A DNA stretch of 13,622 bases from JBGPRB01 sp964422155. Lineage in GTDB: Bacteria > Chloroflexota > Dehalococcoidia > Dehalococcoidales > RBG-16-60-22. Where the stretch lies: the NCBI GenBank assembly GCA_964422155.1, contig CAYQZZ010000055.1, positions 1 to 13,622 of the forward strand, in the 5' to 3' direction. Each line of letters opens with the position of its first letter. Position 1 is the first letter of the stretch. This document shows, piece by piece, positions 7,485 through 13,622 of this stretch. A program made the translations under genes and the position numbers. The notes beneath the pieces are model-generated. The model made no database searches. It saw only the letters and a list, made by a program, of their open reading frames with translations, and had not been told where the DNA came from.

Positions 7485-7543
7485 AGCGTTATACACTGAC
7501 CCTCCCCAAAATAGAGAAATAACGCTTACCAATGTGATGGTAA
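7485..7543. repeat. Two adjacent inverted repeats in the gap before the amidohydrolase gene
   Basis: AGCGTTAT (7485-7492) is complementary to ATAACGCT (7519-7526). Immediately after it TTACCA (7526-7531) pairs with TGGTAA (7538-7543) around a six-base loop. They lie 27-59 bases past the stop of the GGQHR gene and about 80 bases before the next start. No T-run follows, so an operator or mRNA structure is more likely than a strong terminator. Confidence 0.35.
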
Positions 7544-7623
7544 ATCTCCAGAGAAAAGGTGATGTATAACAGACGTCCTCCGTGTCAGGGACAGTTTAAT
7601 AAATATTCAGAAAGGAAGCTAAC

Positions 7624-8787
7624 ATGTATGATTTGTTAATTAAAGGTGGTAGAGTAATTGACCCATCACAAAACCTGGATGGTACTTTGGACATCGCCAT
7701 CACCGGGGACAAGATTTCTGCCGTTGCTAAAGGTATTGCCACACCAAAAAGTAAACGAGTGATTGACGCTGGAGATAAGATTGTCACACCTGGCATTATT
7801 GACCTGCACTGCCATGTGGCTGGCAGCCTTCTTACGATGAGTATTGACCCGGATACCGCCGGTGTAAATCAAGGCGTAACCACCGTAGTAGACGGTGGCA
7901 GTACCGGCGAGTCAATATTTGGCGGGTTCCCCAGATATGTTATTCCCTCATCACTGACCAGGGTTTTTTGTTTCCTCCATCTGAGTTCTCAGGGGCTCTC
8001 CATCATGCCTGAACTGAGAGGCTGGGAAGAAATCAATCTTGAGGCCATTGCCGCTACTATTGAATCACACCGGGAGTTGATTAAAGGAGTTAAGCTACGC
8101 CTCGTTGGCAATATTGTGGCCCGCGACGGCATTAAAGTAGTAGAGACAGCCAAGAAGATAGCCAGGCAATTAGGGATGCCAGTTATGATACATATCGGGG
8201 ACTTGAAAAAGCAGGTATCACCAACCTTAACACAGGAAGTCCTTCCGTTACTGGAGCCAGATGATATATTAAGCCATGTCTATACCGCCAAGTTCGGCAG
8301 CGCCCTCCGCCCTGATGGTACAGTCTTACCTGAGCTACGAGAAGCGATGGAGAGGGGAGTCATCTTGGATACCGCTTTGGGGGGTAATAACTTTAATTTC
8401 GAGGTCGCCCGCAGGAGTCTGGCACAGGGTATATTACCCAACACTTTGAGTACCGACCTTGGTGCCAATAACCTCAGACACCCTGTATATGGCATGACCG
8501 TCACCATGACCAAATTCGTGGCGCTGGGGCTTGATTTGAAGCAAGTAGTAGAAATGTCAACCATCAATCCAGCGCGCGTGCTGGGTGAAGATAACCGGAT
8601 TGGTAGTCTAAAGCCCGGGATGGAGGCGGACGTTTCTATCCTGAAATCGCTAACCGGTAAATGGAAACTCGAGGACTCCGAGCATCAGACAATCGAGGTA
8701 GACAGTTTGATCTCACCAATTACGACTATAAAAGCCGGGCGAGTAATCCCAGCACAGCCGGCAGCCCAGCCAAAGCCGATGGATTAA
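7624..8787 (+). CDS. Metal-dependent amidohydrolase/deacetylase (dihydroorotase-like)
   Basis: A 387-residue amidohydrolase-superfamily protein opening MYDLLIKGGRVIDPSQN, the usual small beta-sandwich start. The barrel shows the binuclear metal ligands: H62 and H64 (DLHCH), K157 (GVKLRL, the carboxylated lysine position), H190 (MIHIGD), H218 (LSHVYT) and the catalytic aspartate D278 (STDLG). NPARVLGEDNRIGSLKPG (315-332) is the typical C-terminal return to the sandwich. It most resembles the 'amidohydrolase/deacetylase' group related to dihydroorotase, some of whose members (for example Atu3266) hydrolyse acetylated hydroxy acids. No pyrimidine gene adjoins, so pyrC is unlikely. Likely role: removing an acyl group from, or opening, a small substrate for the following enzymes. 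RBS AAGGA is seven bases before the ATG. A proline/alanine-rich tail ends the protein. Confidence 0.88.
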   Translation: MYDLLIKGGRVIDPSQNLDGTLDIAITGDKISAVAKGIATPKSKRVIDAGDKIVTPGIIDLHCHVAGSLLTMSIDPDTAGVNQGVTTVVDGGSTGESIFGGFPRYVIPSSLTRVFCFLHLSSQGLSIMPELRGWEEINLEAIAATIESHRELIKGVKLRLVGNIVARDGIKVVETAKKIARQLGMPVMIHIGDLKKQVSPTLTQEVLPLLEPDDILSHVYTAKFGSALRPDGTVLPELREAMERGVILDTALGGNNFNFEVARRSLAQGILPNTLSTDLGANNLRHPVYGMTVTMTKFVALGLDLKQVVEMSTINPARVLGEDNRIGSLKPGMEADVSILKSLTGKWKLEDSEHQTIEVDSLISPITTIKAGRVIPAQPAAQPKPMD

Positions 8788-8804
8788 ATAAGGAAAGCTT
8801 TACA

Positions 8805-8821
8805 CCGATTGGAATAATCGG
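8805..8821 (+). repeat. Intercistronic hairpin CCGATT-N5-AATCGG
   Basis: A perfect 6-base stem with a five-base loop fills much of the 56-base gap between the amidohydrolase and UxuA-like genes and is followed by TTAATTTTA. It could partly end or stabilise the upstream transcript. The stem is too short for a confident terminator call. Confidence 0.3.
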
Positions 8822-8843
8822 GCATGGTTAATTTTAGAAGAAG

Positions 8844-9932
8844 GTGGAATGGCAAGAAGTGCTTACTATCAAAGGGATGCACGTCGGAGAACAATTTATT
8901 CATTCAGATGAACAGCTGACTTTCTGCCGGCAAATGGGCGTGGAATATGTCGACGCCGTTCCTCCAAGGAAACCGAGTGAAACTGAAGATGGGTACTGCC
9001 ACGCAGATATTTTAGCCAGATGCCCAAGGAAGGTGGGGCCAGAGGCAGAAAATGCCTGGAGCGTTGCTTCTCTGTCGAGGTTTCGAGAGCACGTTGAGTC
9101 CTTCGGCCTCAAGCTGGCGGCCATGCACCTGCCCCTCCAGGCAGGCAACCTCGGGGCATTTGGGTGGCCTAATATTCTGCTAGGTACACCAGGACGTGAC
9201 CGCGATATTGAGAAGGTTTGCAGGTGTATTGAGGCAGTAGGGAAGGCGGGGATTCCGATAATTTTATATAGCCTGAATATTTCCGGCACGGTGCGCAATC
9301 CCGGGTGGACCTATGGCCGTGGCGGGACTATGTACAGCTATTTTGATTATGACAAGTTGCCGGCTGCTCCCCCGCATCCAGCAGCGCCGATCAGTGCTGA
9401 GCAGGCCTGGGAACGGATTGCCTACTTCATAGAGCGCATTATCCCCGTTGCCGAGGAGTGCAAGGTCAAGATGGCCTGTCATCCGAGCGATCCGGCCATG
9501 CCGAAGGGCAGCCGCTATCAGGGCATTGAGCGCGTCCTTGGCCATGTAGATGACCTGAAGCGCTTTATTGACCTGCATCCGAGCCCTTATCACGGCCTTA
9601 ATTTCTGCCAGGGCTGTGTGTCTGAAGCGTCCACCAGCCCGGAGCAGGTGTATGATGCCATACGCTATTTCGGGAGCCGAAAGAAAATCTTCTGGGTACA
9701 CTTCCGCAACATCCGCGGTGGTTTTTTAAAGTTCGAGGAGACCTTTCCTGATGAGGGTGACATTGATATGGTGAAAGCCATGCGCACTTATAAAGAGGTG
9801 GGTTATAACGGTGTGCTGATACCCGACCATGTACCGCAATTGTATCTGGACACGATGTGGGGTCACCGAGCCCATGCTTTTGCCCTTGGCTACACCAAGG
9901 CCCTCATCCAGGCAGTGGAGTCAGAGAAATAA
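8844..9932 (+). CDS. Mannonate dehydratase (UxuA)-like TIM-barrel enzyme, GTG start
   Basis: A 362-residue protein of the mannonate dehydratase/xylose-isomerase-like barrel group. The four likely metal ligands of UxuA-type enzymes are in order: H213 (ACHPSDP), C255 (LNFCQGC), H286 (VHFRNIRGG) and D328 (IPDHVPQ). EGDIDMVKAMRTYKEVGYNG (304-323) is typical of the family. UxuA dehydrates D-mannonate to 2-keto-3-deoxygluconate with Mn2+. The substrate here may be another sugar acid, because the N-terminal third is less familiar to me. I chose GTG 8844 because GAAGAAG precedes it. In-frame ATG 8877 would have no properly spaced ribosome site, although the first eleven residues are not well conserved by eye, so that later start is not excluded. 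It follows the amidohydrolase by 56 bases and is likely co-transcribed. No uxuB or kdgK gene is in view. Confidence 0.8.
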   Translation: MEWQEVLTIKGMHVGEQFIHSDEQLTFCRQMGVEYVDAVPPRKPSETEDGYCHADILARCPRKVGPEAENAWSVASLSRFREHVESFGLKLAAMHLPLQAGNLGAFGWPNILLGTPGRDRDIEKVCRCIEAVGKAGIPIILYSLNISGTVRNPGWTYGRGGTMYSYFDYDKLPAAPPHPAAPISAEQAWERIAYFIERIIPVAEECKVKMACHPSDPAMPKGSRYQGIERVLGHVDDLKRFIDLHPSPYHGLNFCQGCVSEASTSPEQVYDAIRYFGSRKKIFWVHFRNIRGGFLKFEETFPDEGDIDMVKAMRTYKEVGYNGVLIPDHVPQLYLDTMWGHRAHAFALGYTKALIQAVESEK

Positions 9933-10033
9933 TGGGCAAATGTTCAATTGCCTTACAATGCCGTTTATTTCCAGAGGCTAAAATGCTCGTAGTTCTTACT
10001 CCGCAGATGGTAACACTTCCGGGACAGGTTGAG

Positions 10034-10054
10034 TAAAACACAATAATTGTTTTA
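10034..10054. repeat. AT-rich inverted repeat TAAAACA-N7-TGTTTTA before the dehydrogenase gene
   Basis: Perfect 7-base arms around a 7-base spacer end three bases before the ribosome site (GAAAGG, 10057-10062) of the malate/tartrate dehydrogenase gene. The same stretch can instead form ACAAT-A-ATTGT (10040-10050). The position suits a repressor operator. The rest of the 140-base gap shows only a weak GGCAA/TTGCC hairpin at 9935-9952. Confidence 0.35.
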
Positions 10055-10072
10055 TTGAAAGGCAGGCAAACA

Positions 10073-11203
10073 ATGGCTAAGCACAAAGTGGCAGTTATTG
10101 CTGGTGATGGAATCGGACCAGAAGTAATTAGAGAAGGCGTTAAGGTTCTGAATGCAGTTCAGACGAAAGTCAGAAACCTCAGCATTGAGTTTGAGCATTT
10201 TCCCTGGGGATGTGACTATTATTTGGAAAAGGGAGAGATGATGCCCCAAAACGGGCTGGAAATACTGAAGGGTTTTGATGCCATCTATCTTGGTGCCATC
10301 GGAGACCCGAGGGTTCCTGATCATATTTCGGTGAGGGACCTGGTTCTTAAAATTCGCATAGGCTTTGACCAGTATGCCAATGTCAGACCAATCAAACTCC
10401 TGGAAGGTGTTCCCTGTCCTTTGAAAAACAAAACACCCCAGGATATAGATTTCGTAGTAATACGCGAGAATACAGAAGGTTTTTATGCCGGGTGCGGGGG
10501 CAGATATAAGAAAGGCACGCCTGAGTATGGTAAGTATGCTAAGCTGAGGAAGGTCTTTTCTGATTCCGAGGAGTTAGTTGTTCAGGAAGGCGTGTTTAGC
10601 CAAATTGGAGTAGAAAGAGTAATAACGTATGCCTTTGAGCTGGCACGTAGTAGAAAGAAGCATCTCACTTGTTGCACCAAATCTAATGCCCTCAACTATA
10701 GCATGGTCTACTGGGACGAAGTCTTCAGGAAAGTCGCAAGGAACTATCCGGACGTGAGGACCGATTTCGCAATGGTAGACGCAACTTGTATGTGGATGGT
10801 TAAGAACCCTGAGAACTTTGACGTCATTGTGGCAGAGAATCTCTTCGGAGATATAATAACCGATTTAGGAGCTGCTATTCAGGGAGGCATGGGCGTGGCC
10901 GCCGGAGCTAATCTGAACCCACATGGTCTCTCAATGTTTGAGCCGATTCACGGTTCGGCTCCTAAATACACTGGTCAGAATGTGGTCAATCCAATTGCGA
11001 CTATTTGGGCGGGTCATATGATGCTTGAGCAACTGGGCGAAAAGGAAGCTGCAGCACTGGTTGCCGAAGCGGTCAAAAAGGTACTAAAGGACGGTATATA
11101 TCGAACAAAAGACCTGGGGGGCACCTCATCAACAAGCCAGGTTGGAGACGCCGTCGTTGCTGTCATTGACAAAAATAAAAGCATAGCGAAAACAAGGAGC
11201 TAA
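10073..11203 (+). CDS. D-malate/tartrate-type beta-decarboxylating dehydrogenase
   Basis: A 376-residue NAD-linked enzyme of the isocitrate/isopropylmalate dehydrogenase family. It has GDGIGPEV (11-18), the substrate arginines R95 (LKIR), R105 (NVRP) and R131 (VIREN), catalytic K203 (TKSN), and metal aspartates D236, D260 and D264 (NLFGDIITDLG). FEPIHGSAP (289-297) and NPIATIWAG (306-314) form the cofactor side. GDPRVPDHISVRDLVLKIR, followed by GFDQYANVRP, matches the tartrate dehydrogenase/D-malate dehydrogenase subgroup (TtuC/DmlA) rather than LeuB or Icd. These oxidise and decarboxylate D-malate to pyruvate or act on tartrate. The frame is open back to TTG 10055, but ATG 10073 fits the family N-terminus and has GAAAGG ten bases upstream. 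It is the last rightward gene, 140 bases after the UxuA-like gene. D-malate and tartrate cannot be separated by sequence reading. Confidence 0.88.
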   Translation: MAKHKVAVIAGDGIGPEVIREGVKVLNAVQTKVRNLSIEFEHFPWGCDYYLEKGEMMPQNGLEILKGFDAIYLGAIGDPRVPDHISVRDLVLKIRIGFDQYANVRPIKLLEGVPCPLKNKTPQDIDFVVIRENTEGFYAGCGGRYKKGTPEYGKYAKLRKVFSDSEELVVQEGVFSQIGVERVITYAFELARSRKKHLTCCTKSNALNYSMVYWDEVFRKVARNYPDVRTDFAMVDATCMWMVKNPENFDVIVAENLFGDIITDLGAAIQGGMGVAAGANLNPHGLSMFEPIHGSAPKYTGQNVVNPIATIWAGHMMLEQLGEKEAAALVAEAVKKVLKDGIYRTKDLGGTSSTSQVGDAVVAVIDKNKSIAKTRS

Positions 11204-11215
11204 ACAATAATATCA

Positions 11216-11253
11216 GAACTTGGCATCAAGTTCAGGCATGAGAAAACCAAGTT
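11216..11253. terminator. Candidate hairpin between convergent genes
   Basis: GAACTTG (11216-11222), loop GCAT, and CAAGTTC (11227-11233) form a perfect 7-base stem in the 50-base gap between the dehydrogenase and htpX stops. AACTTGG (11217-11223) can alternatively pair with CCAAGTT (11247-11253). For leftward transcripts the first stem is followed by TGATATTATTGTTT. There is no clean T-run in either direction, so efficiency is doubtful. Confidence 0.4.
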
Positions 11254-12474
11254 TCAAACAAATGATTTGAGTCTGTGAATCCTTCCACAGTGTGGGCATT
11301 TGACATTGGGGTCACCGAATGTGGGGGGTACCCTTAACTTAGTACCACAATCACAAACTATACTCTTATAGTTTGCCAGACGCCACATCAGCTCCGATGT
11401 ATCACGGGTACGTCTGGTTTTTTGTGTGCTCTCTGCTACCGGCTCTTTCTCGGCGCTGGTGGCCCGTATTGCCAGAGGTTCCGTACCGGTTAAAGCTGAA
11501 GCAGGAATGATGCCGCCCCTACCTTTAATCTGCTGATAAGCCGAATTGTAATCCGACACAGAGGCACCAGCCATGGCGCGGAGAATACGTATGCGCTCGG
11601 ATAGAGGAGGATGGGTGCTGGTAAGGTCACTTGCGGCTCTGCCCCCTTCACGAAATGGATTTACGGTATACATTGGCGCCGTCGCCTTATTGACTGATTT
11701 TAACTGATGGGTTGAGGTCCCGATTTGCTCCAGGGCTGACGCCAGTCCATCAGGATAACGGGTGTAGAGGGCGGAAGAGGCATCAGCCAGGTATTCCCGC
11801 TTTCTGGAAACAGCGAAATAAAGCAACTGCGCTGCGATTGGTGCCAAAATCATTAAGATAATACCTACGGCCAGGACTATTATCTGTAGCTGTCCGCCAC
11901 CTGACCGCGAACGCCTTCTGCCACCGGCCATGCCGCTGAAAAACATTATCCGTGTGGCGTACCACGCCAGAATAACAACCGTGCCCAAAATGATACCCGC
12001 CATTGACATCAGCAGGACGTCCCGGTTCTTTATATGGGCTATTTCATGACCGATGACACCCTGAAGTTCATCGCGGTTGAGTTTCTGCAAAAGTCCGGAG
12101 GTAACCGCCACGGAGGCTTTGTCAGGTGAGCGTCCCGTGGCAAAGGCGTTCAGCGCCGGGTCGTCAATGATGTATATCTCAGGCATATTGGCAAGGCCGG
12201 AGGCAATTTTCATCTCCTCAACTATGTTATAGAGGCGGGGATGGTCATCACGGGCAATCTTCCTCGCCCCGGCCACCGCCAGAAGGATGCTGTCCCCCTG
12301 AAAGTAGGCAATGAGGTTCATTACTGCCCACACCATTAGGGCAATTATCAGACCGGCCGTGGCACTGTCAAAGAAATACAGGCCCAGGAAATAGCCGAGC
12401 AGGAGCAGCAGTGCCCCCATTCCAGCTACCAGTATGGCTGACCTGATACGGTTAGACCTGATTTGCTCCCACAT
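11254..12474 (-). CDS. htpX: HtpX-like M48 membrane metalloprotease with C-terminal zinc ribbon
   Basis: A 406-residue integral membrane protease. Hydrophobic segments lie at about 12-34, 38-58, 154-176 and 196-220. The zinc motif HEIAH is at 143-147 and the third ligand is E227 (SRKREYLADASS), as in HtpX, which degrades misfolded membrane proteins on the cytoplasmic side. THPPLSERI (287-295) is also typical. HtpX proteins usually end near 290 residues. This one continues for about 110: a low-complexity linker rich in Thr, Glu and Ala, then a zinc ribbon with C374, C376, C393 and C396 (CDCGTKL ... CPHCGRIH). The gene starts 18 bases after lemA with GGTGGAG upstream, so the two are co-transcribed. 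Family is certain; the tail may recognise substrates or partners (inference). Confidence 0.93.
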   Translation of the reverse strand: MWEQIRSNRIRSAILVAGMGALLLLLGYFLGLYFFDSATAGLIIALMVWAVMNLIAYFQGDSILLAVAGARKIARDDHPRLYNIVEEMKIASGLANMPEIYIIDDPALNAFATGRSPDKASVAVTSGLLQKLNRDELQGVIGHEIAHIKNRDVLLMSMAGIILGTVVILAWYATRIMFFSGMAGGRRRSRSGGGQLQIIVLAVGIILMILAPIAAQLLYFAVSRKREYLADASSALYTRYPDGLASALEQIGTSTHQLKSVNKATAPMYTVNPFREGGRAASDLTSTHPPLSERIRILRAMAGASVSDYNSAYQQIKGRGGIIPASALTGTEPLAIRATSAEKEPVAESTQKTRRTRDTSELMWRLANYKSIVCDCGTKLRVPPTFGDPNVKCPHCGRIHRLKSFV

Positions 12475-12492
12475 GACCTACGGGTCTCCACC

Positions 12493-13056
12493 CTAGGTGA
12501 ATCTTACCTTCGGTGCCGCTCTCTCCTCGGCCACAATGACCTCAAAGAATTCGCCAGCTTTAAAACCAAGCATGCTGGCCACGATGTTAGAAGGAAACAT
12601 CTGTGTCTGGTTGTTATACTTCATCACCGAATCATTGTAATACTGGCGCGAGAAGCCGATCTTATTCTCTGTTGAGGTCAGCTCTTCCTGGAGAGCGAGA
12701 AAGTTCTGGTTGGCCTTGAGGTCAGGGTATCTTTCGACCACTGCCAGCAGTCTGGCAAGCGCTGAACTCAACTCATTTTCCGCTTTGGAACGCGTGCCGG
12801 CTCCGGATGACGCCACCTGTTGTGCTAGGTTACGGGCCTTGGTTACAGCTTCAAGTGTTTCTCGCTCATGCTTCATGTAGCCTTTGACTGTTTCCATCAA
12901 ATTGGGGATAAGGTCATAGCGCCTTTTTAGTTGCACATCAATCTGTGCCCAAGAATTTTTTACTTGGTTGCGGAGCCTGACTAGACCATTATACGTTGCT
13001 ATCATCATTATCAGGAGAATCGCCACAACACCAATAACGATATATACGACTATCAT
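12493..13056 (-). CDS. lemA: LemA family membrane-anchored protein
   Basis: A 187-residue protein, the usual LemA length. One N-terminal membrane helix (about 3-21) is followed by the family's helical body: YNGLVRLRNQVKNSWAQIDV (22-41), LKRRYDLIPNLMETVKGYM (43-61), then ERYPDLKANQNFLALQEEL (108-126) and STENKIGFSRQYYNDSV (128-144). LemA's biochemical role is poorly known. It is commonly encoded beside HtpX-type proteases or TPM-domain proteins, as here. A full Shine-Dalgarno AAGGAGG (13063-13069 on the minus strand) lies six bases before the ATG, the strongest ribosome site in the window. The 70-base gap to the upstream zinc-ribbon gene holds only a five-base inverted repeat at 13106-13120 and no obvious promoter. 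Confidence 0.95.
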   Translation of the reverse strand: MIVVYIVIGVVAILLIMMIATYNGLVRLRNQVKNSWAQIDVQLKRRYDLIPNLMETVKGYMKHERETLEAVTKARNLAQQVASSGAGTRSKAENELSSALARLLAVVERYPDLKANQNFLALQEELTSTENKIGFSRQYYNDSVMKYNNQTQMFPSNIVASMLGFKAGEFFEVIVAEERAAPKVRFT

Positions 13057-13126
13057 AGAAAACCTCCTTTTTTACCTGGATGCTCCTAGTCCAGACGACA
13101 CACTGCTATCGACTTGATAGACGACC

Positions 13127-13540
13127 TCATTCTGACACCTTAAATACTTCTCCAAGAAAGGCGAGAACCGGCTGCTCAGACCCAGCCCCTGTTGAGGGCT
13201 TCGCCAGCTGTCCCAGAAGCTCGCTCAGCTCGCCGCCATCAAACCATAAACCGTCTCCCTGACGGCAAGCATCAATGTGTATTGCTGGCTCACCTAGGGC
13301 GGTTTCCTTCATCCGCTGGCCACAGATAGGACATTTCCGCTCCTTGTGTGAAGACCTCATTTCCGGCGAGGTGAGAATATCCTTCATCACCAGTTCTGGA
13401 CTCTCAAGATTCGCTGACTGCATGAATAGCTCAAGCTCGCCGGAATCAAACCATACTCCTTTACAGTTATGGCAGTAATCGAGCTCAACCTCATGATATT
13501 CCACCACTATCATGACTTTTCTACAAACCGGGCACATCAT
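13127..13540 (-). CDS. Small protein with two zf-TFIIB-type zinc ribbons, second lacking one cysteine
   Basis: A 137-residue soluble protein with two copies of the bacterial zf-TFIIB ribbon. The first is complete: C3, C6, C23, C26 with GVWFDSGELE (28-37). The second has C70, C73 and C92 followed by GLWFDGGELSELL (97-109), but the fourth ligand position is glycine (ACRQGDG, G95), so zinc binding there needs another ligand or is lost. Proteins of this type are seen next to membrane quality-control genes; the molecular role is not established. It precedes lemA by 70 bases on the same strand, probably as first gene of a three-gene operon. Two ATG codons stand in tandem at 13540 and 13537; AAAGG lies nine bases before the first. 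Confidence 0.85.
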   Translation of the reverse strand: MMCPVCRKVMIVVEYHEVELDYCHNCKGVWFDSGELELFMQSANLESPELVMKDILTSPEMRSSHKERKCPICGQRMKETALGEPAIHIDACRQGDGLWFDGGELSELLGQLAKPSTGAGSEQPVLAFLGEVFKVSE

Positions 13541-13577
13541 TTAGGTCAGCCTTTAAGCAATACTATTTGGACTGCAC

Positions 13578-13599
13578 CCCTATGATTGGACAGATAGGG
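13578..13599. repeat. Inverted repeat CCCTAT-N10-ATAGGG upstream of the zinc-ribbon gene
   Basis: Perfect 6-base arms with a 10-base spacer lie about 40-60 bases before the leftward zinc-ribbon start, a place suited to an operator. I could not find convincing -35/-10 boxes in the 82 bases up to the window edge. Confidence 0.25.
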
Positions 13600-13622
13600 T
13601 TAGGAGGGTCTGGCGGGGTAAT

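Noticed and set aside
8849..8911. ATG at 8849 opening a second frame at the start of the UxuA-like gene
   Set aside because: It reads only about 20 codons to TGA and shows no similarity. The GTG 8844 frame carries the family motifs.
10055..10072. TTG 10055 as start of the dehydrogenase
   Set aside because: It adds six non-family residues and overlaps the GAAAGG ribosome site that correctly serves ATG 10073.
13106..13120. CTATC-N5-GATAG between the zinc-ribbon gene and lemA
   Set aside because: A five-base stem without a T-run; too weak to call a terminator or operator.

Overview
The window is chromosomal-looking DNA of fairly even base composition. It holds eleven protein genes, one of them cut by the left edge, and no rRNA, tRNA, CRISPR array or transposase that I can see. 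The oxygen-sensitive Fe-S reductase, the PrpD-type dehydratase, the amidohydrolase and the zinc-ribbon/LemA/HtpX trio suggest an anaerobic or facultative heterotroph. A Chloroflexota (Dehalococcoidia-like) or similar sediment lineage is my best guess, but this is inference from gene content only; no phylogenetic marker is present.

Left block (1-4112, minus strand): a compact four-gene operon read right to left. It starts with a fumarate reductase/succinate dehydrogenase-type flavoprotein. Next comes a long iron-sulfur protein that fuses an SdhB-like part ([2Fe-2S] plus two [4Fe-4S] motifs) to two HdrB-type CCG domains. A 104-residue stand-alone protein resembling the CDC48/VAT N-terminal double-psi beta-barrel follows, and then the N-terminal third of an MmgE/PrpD-family dehydratase. 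The first two match the layout of thiol:fumarate reductase (TfrA/TfrB) of methanogens and carry no membrane anchor.

Centre (4113-11203): a 307-base divergent promoter region separates that operon from five rightward genes. These are a thiamine-diphosphate enzyme of the acetolactate synthase type, an orphan protein with a GGQHRSRA motif (DGQHR/DndB- or ParB-like), a metal-dependent amidohydrolase/deacetylase, a mannonate dehydratase (UxuA)-like TIM barrel, and a D-malate/tartrate-type beta-decarboxylating dehydrogenase. Apart from the orphan these look like hydroxy-acid or sugar-acid catabolism. Gaps of 56-165 bases, several with inverted repeats, suggest more than one transcription unit.

Right block (11254-13540, minus strand): a three-gene envelope module, zinc-ribbon protein, then LemA, then an HtpX-like M48 protease with an extra C-terminal zinc ribbon. 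It converges on the central genes at a hairpin near 11216-11253.

A working idea for the metabolic part (inference): dehydratases make unsaturated or oxo acids from hydroxy acids, the dehydrogenase and the thiamine enzyme decarboxylate oxo acids, and the Tfr-like complex disposes of electrons by reducing fumarate or a related enoate. No transporter or transcription factor is present to confirm the substrate.
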